NCBI GenBank assembly: GCA_003838065.1
Contig: QZAC01000046.1
Coordinates: 1-51,900, forward strand
DNA from: Methanocalculus sp. MSAO_Arc2
GTDB lineage: Archaea > Halobacteriota > Methanomicrobia > Methanomicrobiales > Methanocorpusculaceae
Length of the DNA stretch: 51,900 nucleotides
Reading direction: 5' to 3'
The first letter of the stretch is position 1; every line of letters starts with the position of its first letter. The notes under the pieces are model-generated. The model was given only the letters and a program-made list of their open reading frames with translations, was not told the origin of the DNA and searched no databases. Positions 23,926-33,579 of the stretch are shown here, one piece after another. The translations under genes were made by a program, and so were the position numbers.

Positions 23926-24113
23926 ATGAAATCATGATCTAATCAGCATTGAAGGTGTAAAAAGGCTTGTTTTGAGGGAGGGATAAGATATTATAATCCG
24001 ATAATTTTTACTCATTGTCGAAATGCTGGATTATCTGGCATTATTTTCTACTGATCGTTCACTTTCGCACCCCGCCCGATGAGTATTCATACAGGGATTA
24101 TACACTCTTGATC
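23926..24113. other. intergenic region between sufC and small ORF
   Basis: No gene seen. The left part should hold the sufC promoter (minus strand), the A/T tract around 23985-24012 is compatible with that. The right part carries the 18-base element at 24058-24075 and a TATA-like GTATTCAT (24083-24090) in front of the small ORF at 24114. Confidence 0.4.
24058..24075 (+). repeat. 18-base element, copy 1 (upstream of small ORF)
   Basis: TTCACTTTCGCACCCCGC occurs here and again exactly at 35916-35933. Its last base is 39 bases before the A of ATG 24114; in the second copy the distance to the mrfB ATG is also 39. It sits just upstream of a TATA-like sequence, where an activator or BRE-adjacent site would be. 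Internally it contains two CAC blocks 8 bases apart. Confidence 0.6.
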
Positions 24114-24272
24114 ATGCAATCAAAAACCTTCATGTACCTGACTGCACGTGCAGAAGAAAATGATCTGGCACTCCATTGCACCCGCAGGACGATAGAAGAG
24201 ACGTATTTACAGAAAAAAATTCAGGTATCGCAGAATCAGCCGCGCAAAGGCGGTCCGATCATTATTGCCTGA
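24114..24272 (+). CDS. small unknown protein (52 residues)
   Basis: A short ORF beginning MQSKTFMYLTARAEENDLAL and ending in QPRKGGPIIIA. It is basic and mainly helical; no family is recognised. There is no convincing ribosome site, but the TATA-like GTATTCAT at 24083-24090 lies about 27 bases upstream, so a leaderless transcript would start at this ATG. The frame is open further upstream (to 24015). Support comes mostly from the 18-base element upstream placed as at mrfB. It could be spurious. Confidence 0.35.
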   Translation: MQSKTFMYLTARAEENDLALHCTRRTIEETYLQKKIQVSQNQPRKGGPIIIA

Positions 24273-24321
24273 TAAACTCATGCCTATCTCAAAAGTGAAT
24301 ATACCGGATTGTACTAATCAA

Positions 24322-24348
24322 AACCCCTTCTCCTCTGGAGAAGGGGTT
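24322..24348 (-). terminator. perfect hairpin after glycogen phosphorylase
   Basis: AACCCCTTCTCC and GGAGAAGGGGTT form a perfect 12-bp stem with a 3-base loop. On the minus strand it is followed by TTTTGATT and lies 53 bases beyond the glgP stop, so it is a probable intrinsic-type terminator or 3' end stabiliser of the glycogen transcript. On the plus strand it is 50 bases after the small ORF but lacks a T run. Confidence 0.65.
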
Positions 24349-24400
24349 GTATACTGATCCTACAACCAGGATCCTCTCGGGTTGTCCATTCAGGATCCAA

Positions 24401-26539
24401 CTATCGAAAAGTGCAGAGGTGCTGCTCTGCACACTCCATCATCTGTGGATAGTACATACGGACGTACTCCTTTACCATCCGTCGAGCTGAAAAGACCGGA
24501 GGGATGCTCTTCATCGACTCCTTCATCATCCTGACCCATCCATGAGGAATCCCATGCATCGACCGTTTGTAATACAGGGGTGCGATCGTGCTCTCGATCA
24601 GCTGGTAGAGAGCCTCAGCATCGTCTGCTGTCCGGTCACCCCACTGGTCTCCATCGCCGAATGTCCATCCATTTTTCCCGTTGTATCCCTCACACCACCA
24701 TCCGTCCAGGATGCTGCAGTGTATGACACCGTTCATCGCCGCCTTCATACCACTTGTTCCTGACGCCTCCATCGGGGGAAGGGGTGTATTGAGCCAGAGA
24801 TCAACTCCATGAACCATATACTGGGCAATCTGCTCACCATAGTTTTCAATGACGGCGATCCTCCCGGCCATTTCCGGCTTCTCAGCGAGCTGATAAATCC
24901 TCTGCAGAATTTTTTTGCCTTCAATATCATCGGGATGGGCTTTTCCGGCATAGATAATCTGAACCGGATGCCATGTGTTATTTAATAACCTGGAGAGCCT
25001 TTCAGCATCATGAAGAATGAGATCGGCCCGTTTATATGATGAAAAACGGCGGGCAAAGCCGATAGTAAGGACACTCGGGTTGAGCAGTGTCCCTTCAGCC
25101 ACAAGGTTCTCCGGCTCTTCCAACCCCTGAGCCCATTTCCTCCGTTTATATTCACGTATCCTGTTGAACAATTTCATCTTCAGCCAGATATGAAGCTCCC
25201 AGAGTTCATGATCAGGGATCTCATCAATGATCTCCCAGATCTCCTTGTTATCATGTTCATGCTGCCAGTGTGGACAGATACGGGTGAGATAGGAATTCAG
25301 GAGCATCTCCATCCTGGGATTGAGCCAGGTCGGAAGGTGCACCCCGTTTGTGATCGAATCAATTGGGACCTCCCCGGAAGTGTGATCAGGCCAGCAACCC
25401 TTCCACATTTCCCGGGTCACCTCCGCATGCTTCCGGGAAACTGCATTATGGTATTTGGAGAGACGCAATGCAAGAGCTGTCATATTGAACCCATCATTTA
25501 CCTGATCTGGATGCCGGCCAAGAGCGAGGAACTCATCCCGTGTGATCCCGAGTTTCTGGATATAATGTCCAAGGTGACGTTCCACCAGTTTAGGATCATA
25601 GATGTCATGGCCCGCAGGGACAGGAGTGTGCGTGGTAAACACCGTGAGACCACGAATCTTATCGAAGGCCTCTGATGCCGGGATGCCCTCCTCAACCTGC
25701 TCACGTGCAAGTTCAAGCAGAGCAAAGGCAGAATGCCCTTCATTCAGGTGCACCCCTGAAAAACTGATGCCAAGTGATCGAAGCATATGGCGACCACCGA
25801 TGCCAAGAACAATCTGCTGTAGAAGTCGCATTTCCCTGTTCCCGGTATACAGGTGAGAGGAGATACCGCGCGTCATGGAATCGTTTTGCGGGATATCAGT
25901 GTCAAGCAGATAGAGCGGAACCCTGCCGACATCGACCTTCCAGATGGCAACAGAGATAGGCGGATCGATGTCCGGCACTGAGATAACCAGATGCCTGCCG
26001 CTCTCATCCTTAACCCGGGTGATTGGTGCAAGATCACGGTTTAAGGGAAGGGTGATCTCGTCCTGCCAGCCATCTGCGCGGATATGCTGGTGCAGATATC
26101 CCTGGGAGTACATAAACCCAATTCCAACTACAGGCACATTCAGATCTGAACATTCTTTCAAATGGTCCCCGGCAAGAAAACCAAGACCTCCAGCGTAAAA
26201 CGGGAGCGAATGGTGAAGGCCGTACTCTGCAGAGAAATAGGCGATTCGAAATGAACATTTTGGATAATGCTCCCCGAACCATCCCTGCTGCTGCCGCATA
26301 TACGATCTGAGTCTTGCCATGATTACATCGTAATCACGGATATAGTCAGAGTTCTCACTTGCAGCCTCAAGGTACCTGAATGGGATCTCACGGAGCATCC
26401 GAACCGGATTGTGGTTGCTCTCGCGCCATGCCTCCTGATTGAGTTGTTTAAAGAGCATCCGGGCCTCCGGATGCCAGCTCCACCAGAGGTTATAGGCAAG
26501 TTCTCTCAGCCCAAAGAGACGTTCTGGCAGAGTAAACAT
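24401..26539 (-). CDS. glgP: alpha-glucan (glycogen) phosphorylase
   Basis: A 712-residue GT35 phosphorylase of the compact archaeal/bacterial type. It releases glucose-1-phosphate from glycogen with PLP. N-terminal LPERLFGLRELAYNLWWSWH is the DUF3417-type domain. Later: RIAYFSAEYGLHHSLPFYAG, HLNEGHSAFALLEL, and the PLP-lysine region MEASGTSGMKAAMNGV. ATG 26539 is preferred because GGAG lies 6 bases upstream; an in-frame ATG at 26569 is possible, with a TATA-like stretch at 26596-26605. It is the last gene of the glycogen series, followed by the hairpin at 24322-24348. Substrate-chain preference is unknown. Confidence 0.93.
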   Translation of the reverse strand: MFTLPERLFGLRELAYNLWWSWHPEARMLFKQLNQEAWRESNHNPVRMLREIPFRYLEAASENSDYIRDYDVIMARLRSYMRQQQGWFGEHYPKCSFRIAYFSAEYGLHHSLPFYAGGLGFLAGDHLKECSDLNVPVVGIGFMYSQGYLHQHIRADGWQDEITLPLNRDLAPITRVKDESGRHLVISVPDIDPPISVAIWKVDVGRVPLYLLDTDIPQNDSMTRGISSHLYTGNREMRLLQQIVLGIGGRHMLRSLGISFSGVHLNEGHSAFALLELAREQVEEGIPASEAFDKIRGLTVFTTHTPVPAGHDIYDPKLVERHLGHYIQKLGITRDEFLALGRHPDQVNDGFNMTALALRLSKYHNAVSRKHAEVTREMWKGCWPDHTSGEVPIDSITNGVHLPTWLNPRMEMLLNSYLTRICPHWQHEHDNKEIWEIIDEIPDHELWELHIWLKMKLFNRIREYKRRKWAQGLEEPENLVAEGTLLNPSVLTIGFARRFSSYKRADLILHDAERLSRLLNNTWHPVQIIYAGKAHPDDIEGKKILQRIYQLAEKPEMAGRIAVIENYGEQIAQYMVHGVDLWLNTPLPPMEASGTSGMKAAMNGVIHCSILDGWWCEGYNGKNGWTFGDGDQWGDRTADDAEALYQLIESTIAPLYYKRSMHGIPHGWVRMMKESMKSIPPVFSARRMVKEYVRMYYPQMMECAEQHLCTFR

Positions 26540-26616
26540 TTTTTCTCCACTCACTTCACCATCGGTCATCGATCTTTTATTTATCGGTGTAGATACTTAT
26601 ATTATCCCAAAATCCC

Positions 26617-28107
26617 TCAGGATATCCGTCCAAATGTTTCTGAATGGTAGCGTAATGTAGCCGCGATCTCATCTTTAGGCCAGTCTGCAGCAAGGCGCCA
26701 CCGCCAGTTTCCAGCAGTTGTGCCGGGCCGGTTGATTCGTGCGCCGGATCCAAGCCCAAGAAGATCCTGGATTGGAATGATAGCATGTCTGGCAACCGAG
26801 GAATATGCAATTCTCACAAGTGCATCGGATACACTGTCAGAAGTGATCTCCCTGCCCAGGTACCGGTTCAGGCATGAGCGTTCCTGTCGCGTTGAATCAT
26901 CAAGATACCAGCCCCTGACAGGAGGATTATCATGAGTGCCAGTATACACATACGCAGACCGTGGATGGTTATGTGGGAGATGAGGATTATCTGCGCCGCC
27001 TGAAAACGCAAAAAGAAGGACGCGCATACCGGGAATATCCCCTCTCTGCATCAGTGCGCGGACCGGTTCATCGATCACCCCGAGATCTTCAGCGATAAGG
27101 TCAGCACCCGGAAACGTCTGTCTGATGGCATCAATGAGCCTTCCTCCAGGTGCAGATACCCACCTGCCCTGTATAGCAGTTTCTTCTTCTGATGGTATTG
27201 CCCAGTATGCGACAAGCCCCCGGAAATGATCGATTCGCAGCCGGTCATACAGGGTGAGGGCACGCTCAATCCGGGATAGCCACCATCGAAAGCCCTCTTC
27301 TTCATGCTGATCCCACCGGTATAAGGGGTTGCCCCATCGCTGGCCGGTGGTGCTGAAATAATCTGGTGGTACACCGGCAACCGCTGTTGGATGACCATCT
27401 CCATCAAGTTCAAACAAATGCGGATGCGCCCATACATCCGCGCTGTCATGGACAGGATAAATGGGAAGATCTCCAAGAATCTCAATGCCGCTTGCTGCTG
27501 AACGTGATCGTAATTGGTTCCATTGTTTCATGAAAAGCCACTGGATCACGCTGACTCTATGGATATGATCTGCATACCGTTTCTCTGCATCCCGAATCGC
27601 CCGGGAATCGCGGAGGCGGAACGGGCGGTCCCAGGCAGTCCATGGAGCGTTCTGATGGCAGGCTTTCAAGACGGTAAAGAGGGCATAGTCTGAAAGCCAT
27701 TCCGAATTTTGCTGGATGAATGCATCGATCTCCTCCCGGTATCCAAGTACAGTCGCCTGCCCCACTGCTGAATCGAGCAGAGGCTCTCGAAGGTCTGCTG
27801 CCTTTGCATAATCCACCAGACCAACAGGGCTGCTGGATGCCTGACATTGTGCTTGTGTGATAAAACCATCTTCTGCCATCGTTGCAGGGCTGATTAAAAG
27901 CTGGTTTCCGGCAAAAGACGAGGGGGCAAAATACGGAGAGCCATCCGGCCCAACAGGGTTTAGTGGAAGAATCTGCCATATCCGCTGCCGGGCATTCCTC
28001 AGAAAATCAATGAACCCGGCTGCCGCAGGACCAAAATCACCGATCTCATGACATGACGGGAGGGAGGCAACCGGCAGGAGAATTCCGCTCTCGCGATGGC
28101 TGCTCAT
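26617..28107 (-). CDS. malQ: 4-alpha-glucanotransferase
   Basis: A 496-residue GH77 enzyme that transfers maltooligosaccharide segments and thereby remodels limit dextrins left by phosphorylase. Typical segments: GILLPVASLPSCHEIGDFG, RIWQILPLNPVGPDGSPY, the catalytic region YDRLRIDHFRGLVAYW (Asp nucleophile), LIAEDLGVIDEPVRAL (Glu acid/base) and YTGTHDNPPVRGW. Length matches the family. Its ATG overlaps the stop of the GH57/DUF3536 gene as ATGA. Together with phosphorylase this gives the debranching or recycling arm. Confidence 0.96.
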   Translation of the reverse strand: MSSHRESGILLPVASLPSCHEIGDFGPAAAGFIDFLRNARQRIWQILPLNPVGPDGSPYFAPSSFAGNQLLISPATMAEDGFITQAQCQASSSPVGLVDYAKAADLREPLLDSAVGQATVLGYREEIDAFIQQNSEWLSDYALFTVLKACHQNAPWTAWDRPFRLRDSRAIRDAEKRYADHIHRVSVIQWLFMKQWNQLRSRSAASGIEILGDLPIYPVHDSADVWAHPHLFELDGDGHPTAVAGVPPDYFSTTGQRWGNPLYRWDQHEEEGFRWWLSRIERALTLYDRLRIDHFRGLVAYWAIPSEEETAIQGRWVSAPGGRLIDAIRQTFPGADLIAEDLGVIDEPVRALMQRGDIPGMRVLLFAFSGGADNPHLPHNHPRSAYVYTGTHDNPPVRGWYLDDSTRQERSCLNRYLGREITSDSVSDALVRIAYSSVARHAIIPIQDLLGLGSGARINRPGTTAGNWRWRLAADWPKDEIAATLRYHSETFGRIS

Positions 28108-30515
28108 ACCTTCACCCTGAGAAATTGTCCAATCTCCGCAATCTGTCCGATCAGTACATGATAATGCCGATCTTTCTCTGCACGGTCCCTTAGTGCCGGG
28201 AGATGTTCATCCCTGAGATGAATAAAAGCATTCTGGGCCTCAAAGAGAGGTGGTTGAAGAGATAAACCTGTGATAACATCGATAAGACCAATAATCGACC
28301 CTGTGATGACTGTGTTTTCTGGATCGTCAAGAAGGCACTGAAGCAGTTTCCCCAGACGATGTCCAATGATAAATGAGAATTTTTTATGCTCAGGGGGAAT
28401 TGAGAAGCGCAGCATGAGATGAAGGAGCCGGGTAGTCTTTACCGGATCAGGTATTTCATCTCCAAGATGGGCAATAAGATCGGCATTCAGGACATGCCCA
28501 ACAGGAACAGTGATTGCCGAGGGGATCGGCATGGCCAGATCATGCATCACCTCCATCAATGGAAGATACTTAATACACATCGTACGGAATGAATCCTCAA
28601 TCCGGCTGATACTGATATCAAGAGCCACTGAAACGATCCCTCGAGCCTCATCACGAAGGAGATCGGAGAGCCGAAAGCACCCTCCCTCGAACCAATCGTG
28701 AAATACATCATACATTGATTTCTGTTGTGGATTTTTCCATGCCGCCAGGATTGTGTCCCGGATCTCGAAAAACTGCCGATCACCTGGATACTGTGTAACA
28801 CCCGCGAAGAGTTCCGGACCACCTGGATGCACACCAGCGTAGATATAATCGCCCGATTCTCCGGTCAGAAGTGATCGTATAGTGGCGGCACCAACGGCGA
28901 TGCGCCGCTCTTCTTCTTTTTCTCTCTCATCCTGATAACGGGTCACCTCGTAAATGGTGTGCCTGCTGGTTGGCGGATAGATGCAAAAAAGTGAGGTGAG
29001 GGCATACTGGCCGCATACCCTTCGTAGATCTGTTACACGGGGAGCAACACAACTCATCCAGACTGTGGCGCCATCGGCAAATTCGGGGTTGTTGCACTCT
29101 GCCTGTGCAAGAATCGCAAGGATGTCCTCCTCCAGATCATCACCACCAGTTGCCTGGTAGAACTGCAGAGCCCGTGCCGCATACCACATCACCTGGATTG
29201 CCTCAATACCGGCAATATCATCGAAGAACCAGCCGCAACTGGTATACATCAGCATCGCGTGGCGCTGCATCTCAAGGAGCTGAAGGGCGCGCACCTGCTC
29301 TTCCATCGAGAGCGCATGTGATGCATGGTCGGCAAAATATGCATCTCTGGCCTCTTTGCTTCGATCATTGATTATACGGATATAATCATCCCGCGCGGCC
29401 CATGGATCGGCAAAGAGGTGAGAGCCGGCATGTTCAAAATGTGCAGCGGCATGATCACGGAGGAGATCGAATGCTTCACGGAGATAACCCCTCCATTGAA
29501 GTGACCAGCCGGGATGTACACCGGTTGAACAGGTACACCCACCACTCCAGCGAGACAGATTGTGGGGGCAGCTCCATGAAGTCCCTTCCCGGATTTCGAT
29601 CTCGTGTGATGGCGGATTGCGTTCAAGGTATTCGCCATAAATCGTCAGGTATATTCCCTCATCAAGGAGTCGCGTCAGGCAATAGGCAAGTGCCATCTCC
29701 CCAAAATGGTAATGATGGCCATAGGTCTCACCATCGATTGCAAAATGAACAATCTGATCGGTTTGCCGGTTATCAAATTCACCAATGAGACGCCTGGAAA
29801 ACTGGTACCCATTTCTGAGAAGCGGGCCAAAGGCAACATCATGAGCAATCTGGGTATTGTTGATGAAGACTGCGATCTCTTCTCCATTGCCAAGATACAG
29901 CCGATATGGCACCCCGAAATCGATATTTCCATCAGAGACATCCATCCATTCTCCACCAGGGAACCTGATTTTACTTACCTGATGGGGCTCCAGAATAACA
30001 TACCTGATCCCCTCTTCCGCCATATACCGGAGTGTCTCCAGATCAACGGCGAGTTCAGGGAGCCACATGCCCTCGGGGTTCCTCCCGAACCGGTTGGAGA
30101 AATCCCGGATACCCCAGCGAACCTGAGTTTTCTTGTCCCGCTGGTTGGCAAGGGGCATAATCATATGATTGTAACACTGGGCAATTGCCGGACCATGTCC
30201 TCCAAACCGATCCGATCCAGTACGGTCAGCTTCGATGATCGCATGATAGATATCAGGTTTTTTACGTTCCAGCCATGAGAGGAGGGTTGGTCCTGCATTA
30301 AAGCTGATCATTGAATAATTATTCACAATTGTTGTGATCAGGTCATCTTCATCCAGAATTCTTGCAGCTGTGTTTGGTGCATAACATTCGGCGGTGATAC
30401 GTTCGTTCCAGTCATGATAGGGGTACGCAGAATCCTGCACCTCAATCTTCTCAAACCAGGGATTTTCCCGAGGGGGCTGATAGAAATGACCATGTATGCA
30501 TACAAAACGGCTCAT
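28104..30515 (-). CDS. GH57 glycoside hydrolase with DUF3536
   Basis: An 803-residue cytoplasmic protein. The N-terminal GH57 barrel shows all key motifs: CIHGHFYQPPRENPW, GGHGPAIAQCYNHMI, the nucleophile region EGMWLPELAVDLETL, and the acid Asp in HFAIDGETYGHH. The C-terminal half (about 400-800) fits DUF3536, rich in helices and conserved charged residues (RRIAVGAATIRSLLTGESGD). GH57 enzymes include amylases, branching enzymes and 4-alpha-glucanotransferases. This subfamily's exact reaction is not established in my knowledge; its place next to glgB and malQ suggests a role in glucan chain editing. It overlaps both neighbours by 4 bases. Confidence 0.88.
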   Translation of the reverse strand: MSRFVCIHGHFYQPPRENPWFEKIEVQDSAYPYHDWNERITAECYAPNTAARILDEDDLITTIVNNYSMISFNAGPTLLSWLERKKPDIYHAIIEADRTGSDRFGGHGPAIAQCYNHMIMPLANQRDKKTQVRWGIRDFSNRFGRNPEGMWLPELAVDLETLRYMAEEGIRYVILEPHQVSKIRFPGGEWMDVSDGNIDFGVPYRLYLGNGEEIAVFINNTQIAHDVAFGPLLRNGYQFSRRLIGEFDNRQTDQIVHFAIDGETYGHHYHFGEMALAYCLTRLLDEGIYLTIYGEYLERNPPSHEIEIREGTSWSCPHNLSRWSGGCTCSTGVHPGWSLQWRGYLREAFDLLRDHAAAHFEHAGSHLFADPWAARDDYIRIINDRSKEARDAYFADHASHALSMEEQVRALQLLEMQRHAMLMYTSCGWFFDDIAGIEAIQVMWYAARALQFYQATGGDDLEEDILAILAQAECNNPEFADGATVWMSCVAPRVTDLRRVCGQYALTSLFCIYPPTSRHTIYEVTRYQDEREKEEERRIAVGAATIRSLLTGESGDYIYAGVHPGGPELFAGVTQYPGDRQFFEIRDTILAAWKNPQQKSMYDVFHDWFEGGCFRLSDLLRDEARGIVSVALDISISRIEDSFRTMCIKYLPLMEVMHDLAMPIPSAITVPVGHVLNADLIAHLGDEIPDPVKTTRLLHLMLRFSIPPEHKKFSFIIGHRLGKLLQCLLDDPENTVITGSIIGLIDVITGLSLQPPLFEAQNAFIHLRDEHLPALRDRAEKDRHYHVLIGQIAEIGQFLRVKV

Positions 30516-32407
30516 GCTCTCCCCCCCGATGGCCTGAGGATAACAGCTGCAAGCGGAGGAAGGGTCAGGGAGAGGGAGCAGGGCCAGCCTCGGTAAGGAT
30601 GATCATAAGCCTCCACACCTCCTCCATTTCCGCAGTTGCTTCCACCATAGTATGCAGAATCAGTGTTGATCAGCTCCTCCCAGTACCCACCTTTGGGGAC
30701 GCCGATGAGGTACCTGTACCGTGGTTGCGGCGTGAAGTTGCAGATGCAGGCAACCGGTGCCTCTCCCGGGGCCATTCTGAGATATGCTATCACGCTCTGC
30801 TCCCAGTCCCCATGATCAATCCATGAAAATCCATTGCTTTGGTCATCTAAACGATGAAGAGCCGGTTCATTCCGGTACAACCAGTTGAGATCTCCAACCA
30901 GCCTCATAATTCCCCTGTGCATCTCATCGGAGAGGACATGCCACTCCAGGCTCGATTCATGATCCCATTCTCTTCTTTGTGCAAATTCACTCCCCATGAA
31001 GAGGAGTTTCCTCCCGGGATGAGTATACATATACCCATAGAGCAGCCTGAGATTTGCAAACTGTTGCCACCAGTCTCCAGGCATTCTCCCGATCAGTGAC
31101 CCCTTCCCATGGACGACCTCATCATGGGAGAGAGGAAGAAGATAATTTTCATAAAAGGCATAGATGATTGAAAATGTGATTTCGTCATGATGATACCGGC
31201 GGTGAACCGGATCACGCCCCATATAGAGGAGCGTGTCATGCATCCATCCCATATTCCATTTCAAACCGAATCCAAGACCTCCTGCAAACGTGGGACGGGT
31301 GACCATCGGCCAGGCAGTCGATTCTTCGGCGATCATCTGGACATCAGGAAACGTAGCATACACTATTTCGTTTAAAGAACGTAATAATGCAATAGCCTCC
31401 AGGTTTTCCCTGCCACCATAGATATTTGGCACCCATTCGCCTGAGGGGCGTGCATAATCCCGGTAGAGCATCGAAGCAACTGCATCCACCCTGAGACCGT
31501 CTGCATGGTAGCGGTCAAGCCAGAAGACGGCACTGGAAAGAAGAAACGAGCGGACTTCATGGCGGCCATAATTGAAGATGCAGCTCTGCCATTCAGGGTG
31601 GAACCCTTCCCGGGGATTGTTATGTTCATACAGATGGGAGCCGTCAAAGAGGGCGAGGCCATGGGGATCATTTGGAAAGTGTGAAGGCACCCAGTCCAGG
31701 ATGACCCCGATTCCAGCCTGGTGAAGAGTATCTATCATATACATCAGATCTTCAGGTCGACCATACCTGGCTGTCGGTGCAAAATATCCAGTGGTCTGGT
31801 ATCCCCATGACCCATAGAAGGGATGTTCCATGAGGGGGAGAAACTCGACATGAGTAAAACCCATCTCATGAACGTATTCTGCGAGAAGGGGAGCAAGCTC
31901 CCTGTAACTCAGCATCCTTCCCCCCTCCTCGGGTACACGCCTCCAGGACCCGGGATGCACCTCGTACAATGCACATGGCGCATCAAGGGCATTTGCATGA
32001 AAACGCTCCTCCATCCATCCCTGGTCCCCCCATTCATATGAGAGAGATGTTACGATGGAAGCGGTCTTGGGTGGATCCTCCCATGAGAGTGCAAGCGGAT
32101 CGCCCTTGAAGAGCATGGTCCCCTCACGGCTCTCGATTGCATATTTGTAGGGTGATCCTTCCTTGATCCCGTGTACAATTCCCTCCCAGATACCTGAGCT
32201 GTCACTTCGTGATACAAGGAAATCGACCGATGGCTGCCACCCATTGTGATCAGCAACAACCGAGACACTGCGTGCTTCCGGAGCCCAGACAGAAAAGAAA
32301 ATGCCCTCGTTTTCTGGATGCGAACCAAGGAATTCAAAGATCCGCGCATGCGTACCCTGTCTGAAGAGATAGATATCATATTCGGTTGGACGACGTGTTG
32401 TTTCCAT
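30512..32407 (-). CDS. glgB: 1,4-alpha-glucan branching enzyme (GH13)
   Basis: A 631-residue GlgB. It has an N-terminal CBM48 domain (GIFFSVWAPEARSVSVVADH), then a GH13 barrel: FLPLMEHPFYGSWGYQTTGY, the nucleophile region DGLRVDAVASMLYRDY, the acid/base MIAEESTAWPMV, and LPLSHDEVVHGKGSL. The C-terminal beta domain ends with the LPPLAAVILRP strand. It creates alpha-1,6 branches in glycogen. The stop overlaps the GH57/DUF3536 start as ATGA, and 20 bases separate it from the GT4 gene. Confidence 0.97.
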   Translation of the reverse strand: METTRRPTEYDIYLFRQGTHARIFEFLGSHPENEGIFFSVWAPEARSVSVVADHNGWQPSVDFLVSRSDSSGIWEGIVHGIKEGSPYKYAIESREGTMLFKGDPLALSWEDPPKTASIVTSLSYEWGDQGWMEERFHANALDAPCALYEVHPGSWRRVPEEGGRMLSYRELAPLLAEYVHEMGFTHVEFLPLMEHPFYGSWGYQTTGYFAPTARYGRPEDLMYMIDTLHQAGIGVILDWVPSHFPNDPHGLALFDGSHLYEHNNPREGFHPEWQSCIFNYGRHEVRSFLLSSAVFWLDRYHADGLRVDAVASMLYRDYARPSGEWVPNIYGGRENLEAIALLRSLNEIVYATFPDVQMIAEESTAWPMVTRPTFAGGLGFGLKWNMGWMHDTLLYMGRDPVHRRYHHDEITFSIIYAFYENYLLPLSHDEVVHGKGSLIGRMPGDWWQQFANLRLLYGYMYTHPGRKLLFMGSEFAQRREWDHESSLEWHVLSDEMHRGIMRLVGDLNWLYRNEPALHRLDDQSNGFSWIDHGDWEQSVIAYLRMAPGEAPVACICNFTPQPRYRYLIGVPKGGYWEELINTDSAYYGGSNCGNGGGVEAYDHPYRGWPCSLSLTLPPLAAVILRPSGGRA

Positions 32408-32427
32408 CTGTGATCACTTTGGAAATG

Positions 32428-33579
32428 TCAGCAGAGCGAGGGCTTCATAACCGCGATATAGACCTGATGCGTTTTTTCAGTCACCCTCTTCCAGTTGAAC
32501 TGTTCCAGCACTTTTTTTCTGCCTGCAATACCCATCGACCTGAGAAAATCCGGATTACCGATCGCATAACAGATCGCCCATGCGATTGGTTCGGGTGCCG
32601 GAGGTACTTTAATCCCATCGACAAGGTTTGAAATATTCATCGAGAGCCCCCCTACATCAGATGCTACCACTCCTTTCCCGGCACTCCATGCCTCGGTGAG
32701 CACCAGTCCAAAGGGTTCGTTTCTGCTTGGTATGCACACAAGATCTGCAGCATTCAGGAGTTCAAGGTGCTCCTGATCGGAGACGTAACCTGTGCATTGT
32801 ATTGGAAGGCCAATGGATCTCTCCTGGATCATCGGCAGCATATCCCCTTTCCCTGCGATGATGAACTGAATATCTGCTCTTCGTGCCAGTACATGAGGCA
32901 CGGCCTCAACAAGAATATCCGGCCCCTTCTGCCAGCTCACCCTGCCAACAAAAAGGACAAGATAGGCAAGGGGATGAATTCCATATTTCTTCTTGACCGC
33001 TCCAGCTTTCACATCCATATAATAGAGATACGGGTCAGTTCCATTTGGAATCGTGGATATCTTCCATTCAGGGATATCATAGAGCCACATTAATTCCACC
33101 TTCATCATCCTGGAAACGGTGATGATATGGCTTGCAATCTCTCCTGAAGATTTTTCGATTGCTGATATCTCCCCAAATTCCCTGGAATCACCTATGGCAC
33201 CACCATTTCTTCCATACTCTGTGGAATGAATTGAAAGGATGCATTTCCGGTCCCAAAACTTCTGGAGCGTCTGGAAGAAGTGCCAGTCATGGAAATGAAG
33301 AATATCAAAGGGAGGATCATCAAACTCCATAACCCGTTCTATCGCCCGTTCACTCATCTCTTTGCAGTGAGTGAGTATATCATCCTCTCCGGCTGCTGGA
33401 TCAACACAATGGAAATGTACTCCGTTCTTTGTAAAATCACTATCACCACGTGTAAAGTAATGCACCTCATACTCTTCTGCCAGTTTTTCAGCAAGATAGG
33501 TGGCAGCGGGTGCCAGACCCCCTACTTTCTTTGTATAGACTGATTCCCAGGCAAAAAAGGCTATTTTAAGCGTTTCCAT
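32428..33579 (-). CDS. GT4-family glycosyltransferase, probable glycogen synthase
   Basis: A 383-residue GT-B enzyme. The N-terminal KKVGGLAPAATYLAEKL matches the KxGGL glucosyl-donor loop of glycogen synthases, HFHDWHFFQTL is conserved, and the C-terminal domain contains VLFVGRVSWQKGPDIL and the E-x7-E motif PSRNEPFGLVLTEAWSAGK. It probably extends alpha-1,4-glucan from UDP- or ADP-glucose. The donor cannot be inferred. Its ATG overlaps the upstream GH57-like gene by 19 bases, with AAAGGA as ribosome site. Confidence 0.88.
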   Translation of the reverse strand: METLKIAFFAWESVYTKKVGGLAPAATYLAEKLAEEYEVHYFTRGDSDFTKNGVHFHCVDPAAGEDDILTHCKEMSERAIERVMEFDDPPFDILHFHDWHFFQTLQKFWDRKCILSIHSTEYGRNGGAIGDSREFGEISAIEKSSGEIASHIITVSRMMKVELMWLYDIPEWKISTIPNGTDPYLYYMDVKAGAVKKKYGIHPLAYLVLFVGRVSWQKGPDILVEAVPHVLARRADIQFIIAGKGDMLPMIQERSIGLPIQCTGYVSDQEHLELLNAADLVCIPSRNEPFGLVLTEAWSAGKGVVASDVGGLSMNISNLVDGIKVPPAPEPIAWAICYAIGNPDFLRSMGIAGRKKVLEQFNWKRVTEKTHQVYIAVMKPSLC

